The translations under genes and the position numbers were made by a program. The notes beneath the pieces were generated by a model. The model saw nothing but the letters and a program-made list of their open reading frames with translations. It ran no database searches and was not told the origin of the DNA. 7,007 nt of DNA from CAZJYC01 sp964550165. GTDB taxonomy: Bacteria; Acidobacteriota; Aminicenantia; Aminicenantales; Aminicenantaceae. This document shows, in pieces, positions 5,847 through 7,007 of the stretch (the first letter of the stretch is position 1; every line of letters starts with the position of its first letter). The stretch is from NCBI GenBank assembly GCA_964550165.1, contig CAZJYC010000104.1, forward strand, positions 1 through 7,007, in the 5' to 3' direction.

Positions 5847-6830
5847 TTAACCTTGTGTCCATTTCTCAAAGTTATTCCTTTCTGCATAAGTTAGTTTGTT
5901 GTAAAAGATCTCGACCATTTCATTCTCATCGGCAGGATCAGGATTTTGTCGTTCTGCTTCAAGTACTATGTTCATATCGTAGTCACCTTTCCCAGTCTTA
6001 TAGAACCACGCAAAACCAACACCGAAGCGTTCGAGTATTGGAAGAAGATCTTCCGGTGGTCCTTCTGTGTCCCCTTGAATTTCGCTTGCACTGCTTCCAA
6101 GTAGAGCTATGACGAGGTAAGAATAATGAGCTCCTTTTTGATGGGATGCTGTCTCGAAAACATTGGCAGGATCAGTGACTGCATTTTCGTCATATTTCTT
6201 GATCTCGTATGATTTGACCGTCATGTCTGTCTTTCGTGGTAGATGAGCATATGAATTGAACTCTACCAAAATGACATCTGGTCGCGACCAACGCCCGCTA
6301 CGGTGCTTATACCCACTGGGACTTGCAGTAATTGCAGCAAAAACCTTTGCTTTCCGCTCCTCTTGATCTATTTTCTTATTCTCATCATTCTCAAGCCATT
6401 GTTTGACCTCTTTATAAAGTGTATCATCTTCCCTAGGACGAGTCCTTCTTTGTTTTGTTTCGGCTTCTTCAAGCTGCTCACCAAGATTTCTTCTAACAGT
6501 TCCTCCTCGTCCTCTGCCAAAAAGTATCAGTTTTTTCTTGTCCAATTCTTCTCTATATTTGTAATACGCCTCATATGAGATACCTTTAGGGCGCAATCTA
6601 TACCTCAGCGATTGGTTTGTAACCGAACGACCATCTTCAGGTATTAAGTCCCACAATGCCTTTGCTTTTGGTGACAATGAGCTTATTCTCTTCTCGAACT
6701 CTTCTTTTTCGTCATCGGACTTGATGGGCATGAAATTATATAGAACCCTATTGGAATAAAAAACTTTGTAAGGTTTAAACCACAAATCAAAACGTTTCCT
6801 CAACTCAGAACCTAACAAGTCAAAAAGCAA
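5847..6830 (-). CDS. Winged-helix plus PD-(D/E)XK nuclease-like protein
   Basis: Predicted DNA-acting protein of 327 residues. Residues about 50-115 look like a winged helix: SLSPKAKALWDLIPEDG, then ISYEAYYKYREELDKKKLILFGRGRGG. Residues about 130-290 look like a PD-(D/E)XK nuclease core: R183-P184-D185 on a strand (PDVILVEF), then E209-I-K211 (SYEIKKY), then VFETASHQKGAHYSYLVI. The latter resembles the conserved helix/strand after the EXK motif in restriction-like proteins with HTH domains. The catalytic D, E and K are all present. No methyltransferase or helicase partner is seen. The start is uncertain: 6830 is a TTG with no binding site. The ATG at 6731 (MPIKSDD, 294 residues) is plausible, as GGTTTAAACC at 6772-6781 would serve as its TATA box. 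The gene converges on the TPR-CHAT gene. The fold is likely; the biological role is inferred. Confidence 0.75.
   Translation of the reverse strand: MLFDLLGSELRKRFDLWFKPYKVFYSNRVLYNFMPIKSDDEKEEFEKRISSLSPKAKALWDLIPEDGRSVTNQSLRYRLRPKGISYEAYYKYREELDKKKLILFGRGRGGTVRRNLGEQLEEAETKQRRTRPREDDTLYKEVKQWLENDENKKIDQEERKAKVFAAITASPSGYKHRSGRWSRPDVILVEFNSYAHLPRKTDMTVKSYEIKKYDENAVTDPANVFETASHQKGAHYSYLVIALLGSSASEIQGDTEGPPEDLLPILERFGVGFAWFYKTGKGDYDMNIVLEAERQNPDPADENEMVEIFYNKLTYAERNNFEKWTQG
6772..6781. promoter_or_regulatory. Palindromic GGTTTAAACC box, possible promoter of the nuclease gene
   Basis: This perfect 10-base palindrome lies inside the N-terminal extension of the TTG-started form. Centred near 6776, it would place a transcript start near 6750, some 19 bases before the ATG at 6731. 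The same GTTTAAAC octamer occurs in repeat copy 2 (2455-2462), which may reflect a shared promoter element. If functional, it argues for the shorter protein. Confidence 0.35.
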
Positions 6831-6840
6831 GGTTCTTGTC

Positions 6841-6915
6841 TATTTTTGGCAAAGCGCTTGTTCTAAAGTTGCTCAAAAATGTGGGGCCGGAGAGATTTGA
6901 ACCGACAATTCAAAC
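6841..6915 (-). repeat. Dispersed tRNA-3'-end-like repeat (copy 4)
   Basis: On the minus strand GGTTCAAATC-TCTC-CGGCCCCA (6881-6902) is the copy closest to a real tRNA: a canonical TTCAAAT loop with flanking G and C, seven acceptor bases and an A discriminator. The 5' T-stem (GTCGG) does not pair with CTCTC, and no D-arm, anticodon arm or matching GGGGCCG is found upstream, so it is a fragment. The TATTTTTGGCAAA at 6841-6853 matches the outer part of copies 2 and 3. It lies upstream of the nuclease gene. Confidence 0.55.
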
Positions 6916-6963
6916 AGAGGTATATATTTGACCTAGTTCCTCATCTTTTGTTATAAATATGCA
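6916..6963. other. AT-rich spacer between the two right-end tRNA-like copies
   Basis: No gene or clear site is visible. TATATATTTG (6921-6930) and TTATAAATAT (6951-6960) are TATA-like and could drive transcription leftward or rightward, but no start or product can be assigned. Confidence 0.25.
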
Positions 6964-7007
6964 CGATCGGAGTGAGACTTGAACCCGTTTGGGTATTAGT
7001 CCCGGCG
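6964..7007 (-). repeat. tRNA-like T-arm fragment at the right edge (copy 5)
   Basis: The minus strand reads GGGTTCAAGTCTC, a B-box/T-loop-like sequence, followed by ACTCCGATCG, which could be an acceptor strand and discriminator. Three of five T-stem pairs form (one a G-U), while the lower two fail. The upstream part, CGCCGGGACTAATACCC, does not form a normal anticodon arm. The window ends here, so a partial or unusual tRNA cannot be excluded, but a degenerate fragment is more likely. Confidence 0.35.

Noticed and set aside
5855..6112. Plus-strand open frames opposite the nuclease gene (5855-6112 and 6303-6578).
   Set aside because: They are antisense shadows of the minus-strand gene, with low-complexity translations and no recognisable domain.
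6881..6963. Complete tRNA gene on the minus strand ending at 6881.
   Set aside because: The T-stem does not pair, and there is no anticodon arm, D-arm or 5' acceptor strand complementary to CGGCCCC at the expected distance.
1..7007. Circular molecule, because the window's end and start share CCGGCG.
   Set aside because: A six-base overlap is too short to mean much. It is more likely that both edges stop in repeat-like sequence.

Overview
This 7,007-base window looks archaeal. The reasons are AT-rich TATA-like boxes about 26 bases upstream of likely transcript starts, a GGAGG/GGTGA-type Shine-Dalgarno at some genes and very short or absent leaders at others, frequent TTG start codons, a TrmB-like regulator, and repeats that resemble the 3' end of an archaeal tRNA. 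I cannot place the phylum. No rRNA, complete tRNA, CRISPR array, transposase or integrase is visible.

Layout. 34-846 (-) encodes a winged-helix protein with a degenerate phospholipase-D-like domain, a likely TrmB-type regulator. 847-1193 is a divergent regulatory region holding a perfect 16-base palindrome and a second imperfect copy. 1194-1541 (+) encodes a small ArsR-like winged-helix regulator. 1551-2249 (-) converges on it and encodes an unrecognised protein with a Rossmann/TIR-like core and four C-terminal cysteines. 2250-2511 is a second divergent region with an inverted repeat and a tRNA-3'-end-like repeat. 2512-5691 (+) is a 1,059-residue TPR-CHAT protein, with at least twelve 40-residue TPR units followed by a caspase-like peptidase domain carrying an intact His/Cys pair. 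5847-6830 (-) encodes a winged-helix plus PD-(D/E)XK nuclease-like protein. 6831-7007 has no gene and holds two more tRNA-like repeats.

The most unusual structure is a family of about five dispersed, same-orientation repeats at roughly 1, 2417, 5740, 6841 and 6964. Read on the minus strand they resemble the T-loop and acceptor end of a tRNA. They split the window into modules: a three-gene regulator/TIR-like block, a TPR-CHAT block and a nuclease block. This looks like an accessory or defence-type island built by repeated insertion at, or recombination between, tRNA-derived sites. The gene content (caspase-like peptidase, nuclease, possible TIR-like protein, two regulators) fits a conflict or stress island, but cooperation between the genes is inference. 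No two genes form a clear operon: every neighbouring pair is divergent or convergent.
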